From: Clostridiales bacterium
Lineage (GTDB): Bacteria; Bacillota; Clostridia; Peptostreptococcales; Anaerovoracaceae
Direction: 5' to 3'
Assembly (NCBI GenBank): GCA_012799165.1
Contig: JAAZLU010000112.1
Span: 1 to 5,565 of the forward strand
Length of the DNA stretch: 5,565 bases
Under the pieces are notes generated by a model, which was not told where the DNA came from, searched no databases, and saw only the letters and a list, made by a program, of their open reading frames with translations. Positions 5,179 to 5,565 of the stretch are shown piece by piece. The translations under genes and the position numbers were made by a program. The first letter of the stretch is position 1; each line of letters starts with the position of its first letter.

Positions 5179-5203
5179 CCATGCTTGCAGGCATGGGCCT
5201 GCA
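5179..5203 (+). repeat. Overlapping, mutually exclusive hairpins upstream of ispE
   Basis: CCATGC (5179-5184) pairs with GCATGG (5191-5196) around a six-base loop. The overlapping TGCAGGC (5186-5192) pairs with GCCTGCA (5197-5203) around ATGG. Only one can form at a time. The second is followed by a T-rich stretch but has no upstream plus-strand gene to terminate. Both lie just upstream of the ispE -35 region. Confidence 0.5.
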
Positions 5204-5211
5204 CTTAAATT

Positions 5212-5241
5212 TTGCGCAGCGAATGCTTGTTGGTATATAAT
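5212..5241 (+). promoter_or_regulatory. ispE promoter with perfect -10 TATAAT
   Basis: TATAAT at 5236-5241 is a perfect -10. A partial -35, TTGCGC (5212-5217, three of six), lies at an 18-bp spacing. Only six bases separate the -10 from the ispE ATG, so the transcript should begin at or within a base or two of the start codon. Confidence 0.65.
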
Positions 5242-5247
5242 TATCGC

Positions 5248-5565
5248 ATGAAATGTATCGAAGTGCAGGCGCATGCGAAGGTCAATTTAATACTCAACGT
5301 GCTCGGCAAGAGGCCCGATGGATATCACGAGATCGAGTCGGTGATGCAGACTATCGATCTGCACGATAAAGTCGAGATCTGCTGTACTGAAAGGGGCAGC
5401 GGCGCCGATGGACTTGAAATCTTTCTGGACCCGGGTAGGGATGATCTGCCTGCGGGTCCGGATAATTTGGCATATAAGGCGGCGCTGCTTATGTATCGTG
5501 AGTTCCGCGAGGGCGCGCGCTTGTCTATCCGCCTGCGGATAGACAAGCGCATCCCCGCCGCCGCC
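5248..5565 (+). CDS. ispE: 4-diphosphocytidyl-2-C-methyl-D-erythritol kinase, N-terminal part
   Basis: IspE phosphorylates CDP-methylerythritol at the 2-hydroxyl with ATP, the fourth step of the methylerythritol phosphate route to isoprenoids. The first 106 codons are present and the gene runs off the right edge. It belongs to the GHMP kinase family: AHAKVNLILNVLGKRPDGYH (residues 8-27) holds the catalytic Lys11 and the substrate loop, ESVMQTIDLHD (30-40) follows, PDNLAYKAA (71-79) is the conserved DNLxxKAA block, and DKRIPAAA (99-106) leads into the glycine-rich ATP loop, which lies beyond the edge. The segment GARLSIRLRIDKRIP (89-103) looks about four residues longer than in E. coli or Bacillus, where I recall roughly 11 residues between the Gly and the Pro; this coincides with the palindrome at 5517-5550. 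No ribosome binding site precedes the ATG. The start is fixed by family N-termini and by an in-frame TAA at 5206-5208. Confidence 0.95.
   Translation, partial: MKCIEVQAHAKVNLILNVLGKRPDGYHEIESVMQTIDLHDKVEICCTERGSGADGLEIFLDPGRDDLPAGPDNLAYKAALLMYREFREGARLSIRLRIDKRIPAAA
5517..5550. repeat. Perfect 16-bp inverted repeat with 2-base spacer inside ispE
   Basis: The left arm GCGCTTGTCTATCCGC (5517-5532) is the exact reverse complement of 5535-5550, separated only by CT. It lies within ispE codons 90-101 and leaves the frame intact. The flanks do not continue the symmetry, so it is not simply a fold-back end. An RNA hairpin of 14 or more base pairs would be very stable. Confidence 0.9.

Noticed and set aside
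5059..5274. Minus-strand frame of 71 codons across the tdh-ispE divergent region
   Set aside because: It starts inside ispE antisense, covers both promoters, and its repeated HRHF-like wording is only the translation of the two DNA repeats.

Overview
The window looks like chromosomal DNA from a Bacillota bacterium, most likely a Clostridia-type anaerobe that ferments amino acids. The evidence is a serine dehydratase split into two subunits, relatives of Bacillus YwlG (DUF436) and YwiB (DUF1934), mostly strong AGGAG-type ribosome binding sites, and an IspE of the methylerythritol phosphate pathway. Base composition is roughly balanced, and nothing in codon use suggests recent transfer of the main genes. 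No rRNA, tRNA, CRISPR array, transposase or phage gene was found.

Layout. (1) Positions 1-887, minus strand: a compact run transcribed leftwards, made of a DUF1934 protein, a 38-residue single-pass membrane peptide whose ribosome binding site overlaps the DUF1934 stop codon, a 106-base spacer that looks half-coding, and the start of a DUF436 gene cut by the window edge. (2) Positions 888-1208: a 321-base divergent control region with a perfect 20-bp palindrome, an 8-bp direct repeat at an 11-bp period, a good extended -10 for the leftward genes, and a hairpin just before sdaAB. (3) Positions 1209-2769, plus strand: sdaAB-sdaAA, the iron-sulphur L-serine dehydratase. (4) Positions 2766-5043, minus strand: tdh (short-chain type L-threonine 3-dehydrogenase) then kbl (2-amino-3-ketobutyrate CoA ligase), separated by 139 bases that carry what may be the decayed remains of an HU gene. 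The stop codons of kbl and sdaAA overlap tail to tail. (5) Positions 5044-5247: a divergent promoter region with two 24-bp direct repeats 41 bp apart, two mutually exclusive hairpins and a TATAAT box six bases before ispE. (6) Position 5248 to the end: the first 106 codons of ispE.

How the genes work together. Tdh oxidises threonine to 2-amino-3-ketobutyrate, and Kbl cleaves this with CoA to glycine and acetyl-CoA. Glycine can be turned into serine by serine hydroxymethyltransferase (not in the window), and SdaAA/SdaAB deaminates serine to pyruvate and ammonia. The middle of the window is therefore a threonine/glycine/serine degradation block made of two convergent operons. The genes belong to known families. 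The less expected signals are non-coding or sub-genic: the in-frame palindrome in ispE, the apparently leaderless ispE start, the paired repeats at the tdh promoter, the HU-like remnant and the slippery T-run after the small membrane gene.
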